Below are positions 31,151-37,805 of a stretch of DNA of 37,805 nt, one piece after another. The notes beneath the pieces are model-generated. The model made no database searches. It was not told where the DNA came from and worked only from the letters and a program-made list of their open reading frames with translations. Source of the stretch: an uncultured Clostridia bacterium (GTDB lineage Bacteria; Bacillota; Clostridia; Oscillospirales; Oscillospiraceae); assembly GCA_945946745.1 (NCBI GenBank), contig CAMEWZ010000002.1:1-37805 (forward strand), read 5' to 3'. The position numbers were made by a program, and so were the translations under genes. Numbering within the stretch: the stretch's first letter is position 1; each line of letters begins with the position of its first letter.

Positions 31151-32695
31151 ATGAAGAACAAAACAGAATTCTGGAAAACGCCGGCAGCGGCGGCGATGCT
31201 TACGGCGCTGGCAGCGGGGCTGCTGGTTCACCTGTTTGGCCTGGTGAACATCCTGCACAACAACGATGATATCTGGCAGCAGCCCATGGGTTACGGAGCG
31301 GGCATTACCTCCGGACGGTGGCTGCTGACGGTTCTGGGGGATTTCCTCTCCAGACAGGGCTTTGGCTATAATCTGCCGGTGGTGAACGGGGTGCTGTTCC
31401 TGGTGCTGGTGGCCCTGTGCAGCGGGGTGATCGTGGCCGTGCTGCCCATTCGCTGCCGGAAGATGGCAGCGCTGTTCGGCGCGCTGTTCGCGGTGTTTCC
31501 CGCCATCACCAGCGTGCTGTTTTTTAAGTATACCACTGTGTACTATGGCTTGGCGCTGCTGCTGGCGGTGCTGGCGGCCTGGACACTCCGGGAGGACACG
31601 AAGCTGGGACTGCTGCTGTCGGCCCTGTGTACGGCCCTGTCTCTGGGAATATACCAGGCCTATGTGCCGGTGACGGTTACCTTGCTGGTGCTGATGCTGC
31701 TGCGGCAGACGCTGGAGGGAAAGACGGATGGGAAGAAGCTGCTTCTGCGGGGGCTGTATTTCTGCGCCGGGCTGATCCTGGGCGTACTGCTGTACTTCGT
31801 GTTCCTCAAGATATCCCTGGCGGTTTACCATACCGCGCTGAGCGACTACCAGGGCGTGGACAACATGGGCAGAATCTCCCTGGGCGCTCTGCCCAAGCTG
31901 ATTCGGCGGGCAGTGGGAGACGTGTGCAAGCTGCCGATCTACGACTATTGCGGACTGGCCAATGTGGGCCTTCTGAAGCTGGCTTATGTGGTTCTGGCGG
32001 GCGTATCCGCCGTCCTGGGAGTGTACACGGTTCTGACGCGGAGACTGAAGCCGGGACAGCTGGGGATGACGCTGCTGCTCTGCGCGGCACTGCCGGTGGC
32101 GCTGAATTTTGTGGTGATTATGTGCCCGGACACCTTGATTTACACCTTGATGGTGGCGTCCTTTGCTCTGATTCCCTGCATCCCCATGGTGCTGCTGGAG
32201 GTTTTTCCTGTGGACAGAGGCGGCAGGCTGAAGGCGGCGGCGGGAAAGCTCACCGCCGTGGCGGTGGCGGCGCTGATTTTCGGCTATGGCTATTACGCCA
32301 ATGTGAATGATACCGCCATGTACTTCGCCAACCGGCAGGTGGAGAACTATTGGAGCACCCTGGTGGCCCAGGTTCGGATGACGGAGGGCTTTGACACGGA
32401 CAAGCAGTGGGCGCTGATCGGCGAAATTTCGGATCCCCTGCTGGGCAGCGGCTGGGTGGACGGCGTGACCTACGGCGGAAACCGGTTCACCGACGATCTG
32501 CTGAATCAATATTCCCGGCTGGCCTGGGTGACCCATTATCTGGGCTACCGGGTGCCGGAGGCCAGTGAGCAGACCATTGCGGCGCTGGCCGCGTCCGACG
32601 AGGTAAAGGCCATGCCCTGCTGGCCCAATTATGGCTCCATCCGGGTGATCGGGGACACGGTGGTTATCAAGTTCCAGGAGATGTCCCAGGGATAG
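31151..32695 (+). CDS. GtrII-type membrane glucosyltransferase (Glucos_trans_II family, GT-C fold)
   Basis: The 514-residue polytopic protein starts with a membrane helix (about 12-34) and then the family-defining NNDDIWQQPMGYGAGITSGR (37-56), whose acidic pair Asp39-Asp40 is the expected catalytic or metal site in the outer-face loop. Ten or so further hydrophobic segments follow, and the last 110 residues form a non-membrane domain on the outer side. Relatives such as Shigella GtrII add a side-branch glucose from undecaprenyl-phosphate-glucose at the outer face. That mechanism needs a GtrB-type synthase and usually a GtrA flippase, neither of which is seen here. ATG 31151 is chosen; longer readings back to 30917 lie inside the GT2 gene. 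The next gene follows 20 bases on. Confidence 0.88.
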   Translation: MKNKTEFWKTPAAAAMLTALAAGLLVHLFGLVNILHNNDDIWQQPMGYGAGITSGRWLLTVLGDFLSRQGFGYNLPVVNGVLFLVLVALCSGVIVAVLPIRCRKMAALFGALFAVFPAITSVLFFKYTTVYYGLALLLAVLAAWTLREDTKLGLLLSALCTALSLGIYQAYVPVTVTLLVLMLLRQTLEGKTDGKKLLLRGLYFCAGLILGVLLYFVFLKISLAVYHTALSDYQGVDNMGRISLGALPKLIRRAVGDVCKLPIYDYCGLANVGLLKLAYVVLAGVSAVLGVYTVLTRRLKPGQLGMTLLLCAALPVALNFVVIMCPDTLIYTLMVASFALIPCIPMVLLEVFPVDRGGRLKAAAGKLTAVAVAALIFGYGYYANVNDTAMYFANRQVENYWSTLVAQVRMTEGFDTDKQWALIGEISDPLLGSGWVDGVTYGGNRFTDDLLNQYSRLAWVTHYLGYRVPEASEQTIAALAASDEVKAMPCWPNYGSIRVIGDTVVIKFQEMSQG

Positions 32696-32715
32696 AAAAA
32701 AGAGGAGTATTGGGT

Positions 32716-33720
32716 ATGAAAACCGTAAAAATCAAATTTGTGGGAAAAAGCGCCGGACTCCGGCCGGAGGACAACCTGGTATGCTACTATCTGCAAAAGA
32801 ACGGCTATGAGGTGGTGCTTTCGGAGGAACCGGACTATGTTATCTGCGACGTATTTGGCAATCCGCCCTATGCATACTGCCGGTATCCCCAGATCCGGAT
32901 CTTTGAAAGCGGGGAGAATTATACCCCGGATTTCAATGTGATGGACTATGCCATCTGCCGCTATCCCATCTCCTTTTCCGACCGCTGCTTTTATCTGCCC
33001 GGCTGCACCAATCCGGGAGACCATTGGCATGCGCTGGCGAAGAAGGATCGGAGCCGGTATGACCTGGAATTCCTCCGGGCGAAGCCTTACTTTGCCAATT
33101 TTATATCCGGGCATGATTCCGAGCACAACATCCGGGGCGATTTCTTCCGCAAGCTGAACCAGTACAAACGGGTGGAAGCTGCGGGAACTCTGTACAACAA
33201 CATGCCCGGCGGCCAAACGGTGGACTGGTTGGACGGCAGCAAGACAGAGCTGCAAAGAAAAAGCAAATTTACGATCTGCTTTGAAAGCACCTGCCACTAT
33301 GGCTTCATCACGGAGAAAATCACCGACGCGTTCTACGCCGATACCATTCCCATCTACTACGGCAGCCCAAACATCACCGAGATCTTCAACAAAAACGCCT
33401 TCATCAACTGCACGGATTATCCCAGCTTTGACGCGGTGATCGAGAAGATCAAAGAGCTGGATCAGGATGACGAAAAATATCTGGAAATGCTCCGTCAGCC
33501 CATTCTGGTGGATCCTACCTATCCCGAAAGGCTGGACAAGGCGCTGGAGCAATTCCTCTTAAACATTTTTGAGCAGCCCTATGACCAGGCCTACCGCCGC
33601 TGCCGGGCTTATTATCCCAAGAATCATGACGATTATCTGGCAAACTGCATCGAGCCGACGAAGGGGTATCTACTGAAGCAGCGCCTCAAGCAGGCGCTGT
33701 CCCGGAAAGAGAAAGAATAG
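32716..33720 (+). CDS. GT10 family alpha-1,3/1,4-fucosyltransferase
   Basis: The 334-residue GT-B enzyme matches the GT10 catalytic half: KFTICFESTCHYGFITEKIT (184-203), then DAFYADTIPIYYGSPNI (204-220) and FNKNAFINC (224-232), as in Helicobacter pylori FucT. Glu200-Lys201 align with the GDP-fucose-binding Glu-Lys pair, and Arg140 in HNIRGDFFRKLNQY with the catalytic-site Arg of that enzyme. These enzymes move L-fucose from GDP-fucose to GlcNAc or glucose, making Lewis-type structures in pathogens and commensals. The C-terminus is basic and amphipathic, a common membrane-association tail. ATG 32716 has AGAGGAG (32701-32707) eight bases ahead; TTG at 32710 is too close to it. No GDP-fucose synthesis genes lie in the window. 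It is the last gene of the locus. Confidence 0.92.
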   Translation: MKTVKIKFVGKSAGLRPEDNLVCYYLQKNGYEVVLSEEPDYVICDVFGNPPYAYCRYPQIRIFESGENYTPDFNVMDYAICRYPISFSDRCFYLPGCTNPGDHWHALAKKDRSRYDLEFLRAKPYFANFISGHDSEHNIRGDFFRKLNQYKRVEAAGTLYNNMPGGQTVDWLDGSKTELQRKSKFTICFESTCHYGFITEKITDAFYADTIPIYYGSPNITEIFNKNAFINCTDYPSFDAVIEKIKELDQDDEKYLEMLRQPILVDPTYPERLDKALEQFLLNIFEQPYDQAYRRCRAYYPKNHDDYLANCIEPTKGYLLKQRLKQALSRKEKE

Positions 33721-33778
33721 GAAAATGCTGATCGGGTTAACGCAGCAACGACTATGCCTTCGCTGGAATTTTTAAATT

Positions 33779-33793
33779 TGTCCCAAAGGGACA
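33779..33793. repeat. Short palindrome, TGTCCC-AAA-GGGACA
   Basis: A six-bp perfect stem with a three-base loop, 59 bases after the fucosyltransferase stop. It has no T-run behind it, so it is not a full terminator. It lies just ahead of the CTGTCAAC copies and probably belongs to the same dispersed intergenic repeat. Confidence 0.6.
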
Positions 33794-33799
33794 CCTTAA

Positions 33800-33828
33800 C
33801 TGTCAACTGTCAACTTTCCACTGTCAAC
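33800..33828. repeat. Three CTGTCAAC direct repeats
   Basis: CTGTCAAC occurs at 33800-33807, 33807-33814 (sharing one C) and 33821-33828, the third after a seven-base spacer. Similar tandem CTGTCAAC runs are, as I recall, dispersed in intergenic regions of several Oscillospiraceae genomes. They are too short and too few for a CRISPR. The third copy runs into the terminator stem. Confidence 0.8.
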
Positions 33829-33863
33829 AGCCTTCCCGATACGATATGGGGGAGGCTGTTTTT
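33826..33863 (+). terminator. Rho-independent terminator at the end of the polysaccharide locus
   Basis: CAGCCTTCCC (33828-33837) pairs with GGGGAGGCTG (33849-33858) with one G-U pair, extended by AA/TT, around an 11-base loop and followed by TTTTT (33859-33863). It ends unit 2 and insulates smc from it. Confidence 0.85.
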
Positions 33864-33894
33864 GTGCTTTCCACCAGAAAAACGAAAGAAACCC

Positions 33895-33923
33895 TTGCAT
33901 TTGACAACGCTTTGCAATATAAT
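33895..33923 (+). promoter_or_regulatory. Sigma-A-type promoter of smc
   Basis: TTGCAT (33895-33900) and perfect TATAAT (33918-33923) are separated by 17 bases. The predicted start of transcription is about 30 bases before the GTG start of smc, giving a short leader. A TTGACA at 33901 is a nearby alternative -35 box with only a weak -10 at proper spacing. Confidence 0.75.
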
Positions 33924-33959
33924 AAATTGAATTATCATCTTTTGACATGAGGTTTTGCT

Positions 33960-36900
33960 GTGTATCTGAAATCTTTGGAATTACAGGGCTTTAAATCCTT
34001 TCCGGATAAGACCCTGATCCGGTTCGGTGATGACATTACCGCCATCGTCGGCCCCAATGGCTCCGGCAAGTCCAATATTTCCGACGCCATCCTCTGGGTC
34101 ATGGGCGAGCAAAGCTCCAAGACCCTCCGGGGCGCGAAAATGGAGGACGTGATCTTCGGCGGCACCCAGAAGCGTTCCGCCGTGGGGTTCGCGGAGGCGA
34201 CCTTGACGCTGGACAATTCCGACCGGGAGCTGGCCTATGATGCCGACGAGGTCATGGTCACCCGGCGCTATTACCGCTCCGGGGACAGCGAATTTTACAT
34301 CAACAAGCAGTCCGCCCGGCTTAAGGACATCAACGAGCTGTTTATGGACACCGGCCTGGGCAAGGAGGGCTACTCCAATATCGGCCAGGGCCGTATTGAC
34401 GAAATCCTCTCCCTAAAAAGCGGCGACCGCCGGGAAATTTTTGAGGAGGCGGCGGGCATCTCCAAATACCGCCACCGCAAGGAGGAGACGGAGCGAAAGC
34501 TGGAGCGTACGGAGGATAACTTGCTGCGCATCGGCGACAAGGTTTCCGAGTTGGAATTGCAGCTGGAGCCTTTGAAGGTTCAGTCCGAGAAGGCGAAAAA
34601 ATATCTGGAACTGAAAGATGAACTCAAAGGGGTGGAGGTGGCCGTTTGGCTGGACACCCTGGACAAGCTATCCGCCGCGGCGAAGAAGGCGGAGGAGGAC
34701 TATGCCTCCGCGTCCTTCGTGCTGCAGCAGGCCCATGATGATCTGGACAGCCTCTACCGCCAAGCAGAGGAACTGACCCAGCTCCTCCATACCCGGGACG
34801 GGGAATTGGAGACCGTGCGGGTCAAGGTCAACATGCTCAGCGCCACCCATCAGCAGCTGGAAGGCCAGATGGCGGTGCTTCAGGGCAACGTGGAGAATAA
34901 TAACGCCAACATTGCCCGAATTGAGGAAGAATTAAAGGGCCAGGAAGATCGCAGCGGCGGCATTGCGGCCCAAATACAGCAGACCCAGAGCAGAATCGGG
35001 GAAATTGAGGCGGCGCTGGGAGAAAAGCGCCGGGAGCTGGATCGCCTGCAGCAGGAGCTCACCGCCATGACCTCCAATGCCCAGGGCATCACCAAGCAGT
35101 TTTTGGAGCTGCGGGGACAGGAATCCACCCTGGCGGCGGATATTGCCGGCCGGCAGGCGGATGTCCGTGGCCTGGAGGAGGGCATGGTGCAGACCCGGCA
35201 GCGGCTGGAGCAGCTGGATGCTGACCTGTCCTCCGGCGCGGCCCGGCATCACGAGGCCCAGGCCAGTCTGGACAATGCCCGCAAGGAGCTGCGGACAGCC
35301 CGGGACAATGTCACTGCGGCCAACAATACCATTTCCGGCTATACCCTCCGGCAGACTACCCGCCTAAAACGCCGGGATGATTTGCAGCAGAGCCTGCGGG
35401 AGCTGAACCAAAAGCTGGACGCGGCGTCCGCCAAGGCCCGGGTGTTCCGAGCCATGGAGCGGGACTTTGAAAGCTACAACAAAGCCGTCCGGATGGTGAT
35501 GCAGGAGGCCCAGCGGGGCGCCCTGCGGAATATCCACGGGCCGGTATCCCGATTGATCCGCACGGAGGACAGCTATACCGTGGCCATTGAGATCGCACTG
35601 GGGGCGGCCATGCAGCAGATCGTGGTGGGCAGCGAGGCCGACGGCAAGGCGGCCATCTCCTACCTGAAGCGCACCGGCGGCGGCCGGGCCACCTTCCTGC
35701 CGCTGAGCACCATTCAAGGCAGAACCTTGCAGGAAACCGGCCTGGAAAACTGCCGGGGGTTTGTGGGGATTGCTTCCCAACTGGTGACATCGGATCCCCA
35801 GTACCGGGGAATCGTGGAAAATCTCCTGGCCCGGACGGTGATCGTCCAGGATATGGACGCGGCCATCAGCATGTCCCAAAAATACCGGGGCCGCTTTAAA
35901 ATCGTCACTCTGGACGGCCAGGTGATGAACCCCGGCGGCTCCATGACCGGCGGTTCCGTGAACAAGGACGCGGGCATTTTGTCCCGGGCCAACGAACTGG
36001 AAAAGCTGACGGCCCAGGAGAAGCAATTGCAGCAGGATAAACTGGTGACAGAAGCTGAATTGCAGGAGGCCCAGCGCCAGTGTGACCAGGTGGAGTTCCA
36101 GATGAGCGCCGCCCGGGATCAGCTCCGGGAAGCGGAGGATCAGGTGCTGCGGCTGGAGGGCCAGGAAAAACAGTATGAGATTTTGCTGAATGCCATTGTG
36201 GAGGCGGAGACCTCCGCCCAGCGGGAGCGGGACGCACTGAAGGAGCGGGACAGCTCCGATAAGAGCCGCTACGCTGCCCAGCAGGCGAAGATCCAGGTCT
36301 ACACCCAGCAATTGGAGCAGACCCGCCAGACCCTGGCAAAGCTGGAAGGCAGCCAGACCGAGGCGGCTGAGGCTACCACGGCCATCTCCGAGAAGATGAC
36401 CGCCTTGAAAACTGGAGAAGCGGCCCTGGATGCCGAGCGCTCCACCGCGCTGGCCCATATCACTGACCTGGAAAATCTGCGGGGCGCCATGGAGGGAGAC
36501 CGGGAGAAAAAGCTGGCTCTGATAGATGCCATCCGGGAGGACACCGCCCGCCTGGAAGGGGAGATCGCCTCCCTTAAGCAGCGCCAGGAGGAAAACGACC
36601 GGGAAAGCGCGGACAGGAACACCCAGATGCAAAAGACCTTGGAAAGCCGGGCAGAGGCAGAAGCCGCCAAAACCCGGGCGGAACGGGATGCCCAGGAGAA
36701 AAACAAGGACATCCTCAACATGGAGCGGGCCTGCGCCCTGCTGGAGCAGAAGAAGGTCACCTCCTCCATGGAGGAAAAGCAGATCATCGACAAGCTGTGG
36801 GAATCCTACGGCTTGACGCCCGGCACGGCCGGAGAGCATCGGGGTGAGATCGAGAATGTCACCGCCGGCAGCCGTCGGGCATCGGAGCTGAAACGGAAAA

Positions 36901-37532
36901 TCGCGGCGCTGGGCACGCCGAACCTGGGCGCCATTGAGGAATACGCCCGGATCAACGAACGCTACACGTATCTGGCGGAGCAGCGGGATGATGTGCTGAA
37001 TTCCAAGCGGGAGTTGGAGAGCGTCATCCGGGATATTACCAAGGAAATGACCACGATTTTTGTGACGGAATTCACCAAAATCGACCATTATTTCGGCCAG
37101 ACCTTCGAGGAAATGTTCGGCGGCGGCAAGGGACAGCTGATTTTGGAGGATCCGGAGGATCCCCTGGCCTGCGGCATCGAGATTCGGGTTCAGCCCCCCG
37201 GAAAGCAGGTCAAGACCATCACCCTGCTCTCCGGCGGCGAGAAGGCCTTCGTGGCTACGGCCCTGTACTTCGCCATTTTGAAGGTGCGCCCCACGCCCTT
37301 CTGTCTGCTGGACGAGATCGACGCGGCTTTGGATGACCGAAACGTGGAACGGTTTGCCAGCTACCTGCACAATTTGGCGAAAAAGACCCAGTTTATCGTC
37401 ATTACCCACCGCCGGGGCACCATGGAATCTGCGGATGTGCTCTACGGTGTCACCATGCAGGAGCAGGGCGTGAGTAAGCTGCTGCGGCTGGATTTGAACC
37501 AGATGGAGCAGTATTTGGGAATTGTGGAATGA
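33960..37532 (+). CDS. smc: Chromosome segregation protein SMC
   Basis: The 1190-residue length is standard for bacterial SMC, the ATPase that with ScpA and ScpB folds and separates replicated chromosomes. The N-terminal head has MYLKSLELQGFKSF and Walker A GPNGSGKSN (31-39). Two long coiled coils (about 170-500 and 670-1000) flank the hinge (about 515-665), where LIRTEDSYTVAIEIALGAAM and GQVMNPGGSMTGGS are diagnostic. The C-terminal head has the signature LLSGGEKAF (near 1090) and Walker B LLDEIDAALDD (near 1116). The start is GTG at 33960, with TGAGGT six bases ahead. It has its own promoter. In many Clostridia smc follows rnc (RNase III); here the polysaccharide locus lies upstream instead. 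Confidence 0.98.
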   Translation: MYLKSLELQGFKSFPDKTLIRFGDDITAIVGPNGSGKSNISDAILWVMGEQSSKTLRGAKMEDVIFGGTQKRSAVGFAEATLTLDNSDRELAYDADEVMVTRRYYRSGDSEFYINKQSARLKDINELFMDTGLGKEGYSNIGQGRIDEILSLKSGDRREIFEEAAGISKYRHRKEETERKLERTEDNLLRIGDKVSELELQLEPLKVQSEKAKKYLELKDELKGVEVAVWLDTLDKLSAAAKKAEEDYASASFVLQQAHDDLDSLYRQAEELTQLLHTRDGELETVRVKVNMLSATHQQLEGQMAVLQGNVENNNANIARIEEELKGQEDRSGGIAAQIQQTQSRIGEIEAALGEKRRELDRLQQELTAMTSNAQGITKQFLELRGQESTLAADIAGRQADVRGLEEGMVQTRQRLEQLDADLSSGAARHHEAQASLDNARKELRTARDNVTAANNTISGYTLRQTTRLKRRDDLQQSLRELNQKLDAASAKARVFRAMERDFESYNKAVRMVMQEAQRGALRNIHGPVSRLIRTEDSYTVAIEIALGAAMQQIVVGSEADGKAAISYLKRTGGGRATFLPLSTIQGRTLQETGLENCRGFVGIASQLVTSDPQYRGIVENLLARTVIVQDMDAAISMSQKYRGRFKIVTLDGQVMNPGGSMTGGSVNKDAGILSRANELEKLTAQEKQLQQDKLVTEAELQEAQRQCDQVEFQMSAARDQLREAEDQVLRLEGQEKQYEILLNAIVEAETSAQRERDALKERDSSDKSRYAAQQAKIQVYTQQLEQTRQTLAKLEGSQTEAAEATTAISEKMTALKTGEAALDAERSTALAHITDLENLRGAMEGDREKKLALIDAIREDTARLEGEIASLKQRQEENDRESADRNTQMQKTLESRAEAEAAKTRAERDAQEKNKDILNMERACALLEQKKVTSSMEEKQIIDKLWESYGLTPGTAGEHRGEIENVTAGSRRASELKRKIAALGTPNLGAIEEYARINERYTYLAEQRDDVLNSKRELESVIRDITKEMTTIFVTEFTKIDHYFGQTFEEMFGGGKGQLILEDPEDPLACGIEIRVQPPGKQVKTITLLSGGEKAFVATALYFAILKVRPTPFCLLDEIDAALDDRNVERFASYLHNLAKKTQFIVITHRRGTMESADVLYGVTMQEQGVSKLLRLDLNQMEQYLGIVE

Positions 37533-37545
37533 CCTGGAAATCCAT

Positions 37546-37663
37546 CCGTCATTGCGAGGAGCGAAGCGACGTGGTAATCCGTTTTCTCTTTGCGGTGTAG
37601 GAAAGCGTATCAAAAATAGAGCGGATTGCCACACCAGTGTGCGCACTGGTTCGCAATGACAGG
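37546..37663. mobile_element. Palindromic MITE/REP-like element between smc and ftsY
   Basis: Outer arms GTCATTGCGA (37548-37557) and TCGCAATGAC (37651-37660) are perfect reverse complements. Inner arms GTGGTAATCCG (37571-37581) and CGGATTGCCAC (37622-37632) pair with a single G-U. The 40-bp centre has no coding sign. Within the right arm, CCAGTG (37634-37639) and CACTGG (37644-37649) form a small hairpin of their own. Sequences starting GTCATTGCGAGGAGCGAAG are, as I recall, a widespread dispersed repeat in bacteria, moved in trans. It carries no transposase. No clear target-site duplication was identified. Confidence 0.8.
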
Positions 37664-37711
37664 ATAATTGCAGGCTGGGTGCGCATTACCGGCTTGTGTG
37701 AAAGGAAAAAC

Positions 37712-37805
37712 ATGGGATTTTTTGACAAGATCAAAGCCGGACTGACCAAGACCCGGGACGCGCTGAGCGATACTCTGGGCAGCGTTTTTTCCGGGTTTTC
37801 CGAAA
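37712..37805 (+). CDS. ftsY: Start of FtsY, signal recognition particle receptor (3' partial)
   Basis: The last 94 bases open an uninterrupted frame of 31 codons that begins MGFFDKIKAGLTKTRDALSD and goes on to LGSVFSGFSE, the typical first helices of the NG domain of short, Gram-positive FtsY. FtsY is the GTPase receptor that brings ribosome-SRP complexes to the membrane. AAAGGA lies nine bases ahead of the ATG. The smc-ftsY order is common in Firmicutes, which supports the call on such a short piece. The GTPase motifs lie beyond the window. Confidence 0.88.
   Translation, partial: MGFFDKIKAGLTKTRDALSDTLGSVFSGFSE

Noticed and set aside
33800..33828. CTGTCAAC repeats as a possible CRISPR array
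   Set aside because: Only three eight-base copies, two of which overlap, no spacers of regular length and no cas gene.
33901..33923. TTGACA at 33901 paired with TATAAT at 33918 as the smc promoter
   Set aside because: The spacer is only 11 bases; TTGCAT at 33895 gives the correct 17.
35364..37646. A 760-codon open frame on the - strand opposite smc
   Set aside because: It is a GC-driven shadow of the smc coding strand; composition is low in complexity, no family motif is seen, and smc itself is certain.

Overview
The window is a dense, GC-rich (high-50s % by eye) block in which every confident gene lies on the + strand. It looks like the chromosome of a low-GC-lineage but GC-rich Clostridia member, most likely an Oscillospiraceae/Ruminococcaceae-type gut anaerobe. 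The reasons are the smc-ftsY pair at the right end, Gram-positive-style AGGAGG ribosome binding sites, sigma-A-type promoters, and short intergenic repeats (CTGTCAAC repeats and a GTCATTGCGA-ended palindromic element) of a kind I recall from that group. The taxonomic call is inference from gene content and style, not from a marker gene comparison.

Positions 1-33720 are one large cell-surface polysaccharide locus. Unit 1 (1-15693) runs: the tail of a WbpM/EpsC-type UDP-GlcNAc 4,6-dehydratase, a monotopic phosphoglycosyl transferase that starts the glycan on undecaprenyl phosphate, a sugar epimerase/reductase, a WbuB-like glycosyltransferase (GT), the capE-capF-capG set for UDP-L-FucNAc, a GT4, a Wzy-type polymerase, a LicD protein, three GT4s, a GT2 and a Wzx-type flippase. 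This is a complete Wzx/Wzy-type pathway apart from the chain-length/kinase regulators, which would lie upstream. A hairpin terminator (15698-15733) closes it, and a good sigma-A promoter (15740-15768) follows at once.

Unit 2 (15827-33720) starts with an EpsD-like GT4 and a cytoplasmic NodB-type deacetylase. It continues with two GT4s, three GT2s, an ABC-2 permease and a Wzt-like ATPase with a C-terminal carbohydrate-binding domain, then another GT4 and GT2. After an AT-rich perfect-arm hairpin (27292-27323) come a GT2, a GT32, two GT2s, a GtrII-type membrane glucosyltransferase and a GT10 alpha-fucosyltransferase. The presence of Wzx/Wzy and an ABC exporter side by side suggests two different surface glycans, or one main chain and a separately exported polymer. 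I count 20 glycosyltransferases (nine GT4, eight GT2, one each of GT32, GtrII-type and GT10) plus the priming enzyme and LicD.

The right end changes character. A 239-bp spacer holds a short palindrome, three CTGTCAAC copies, a terminator and a promoter. It is followed by the housekeeping gene smc (33960-37532), a roughly 118-bp palindromic MITE/REP-like element, and the start of ftsY (37712 to the window end). No tRNA, rRNA, CRISPR array, transposase or phage gene was seen. No gene-free stretch exceeds 300 bases.
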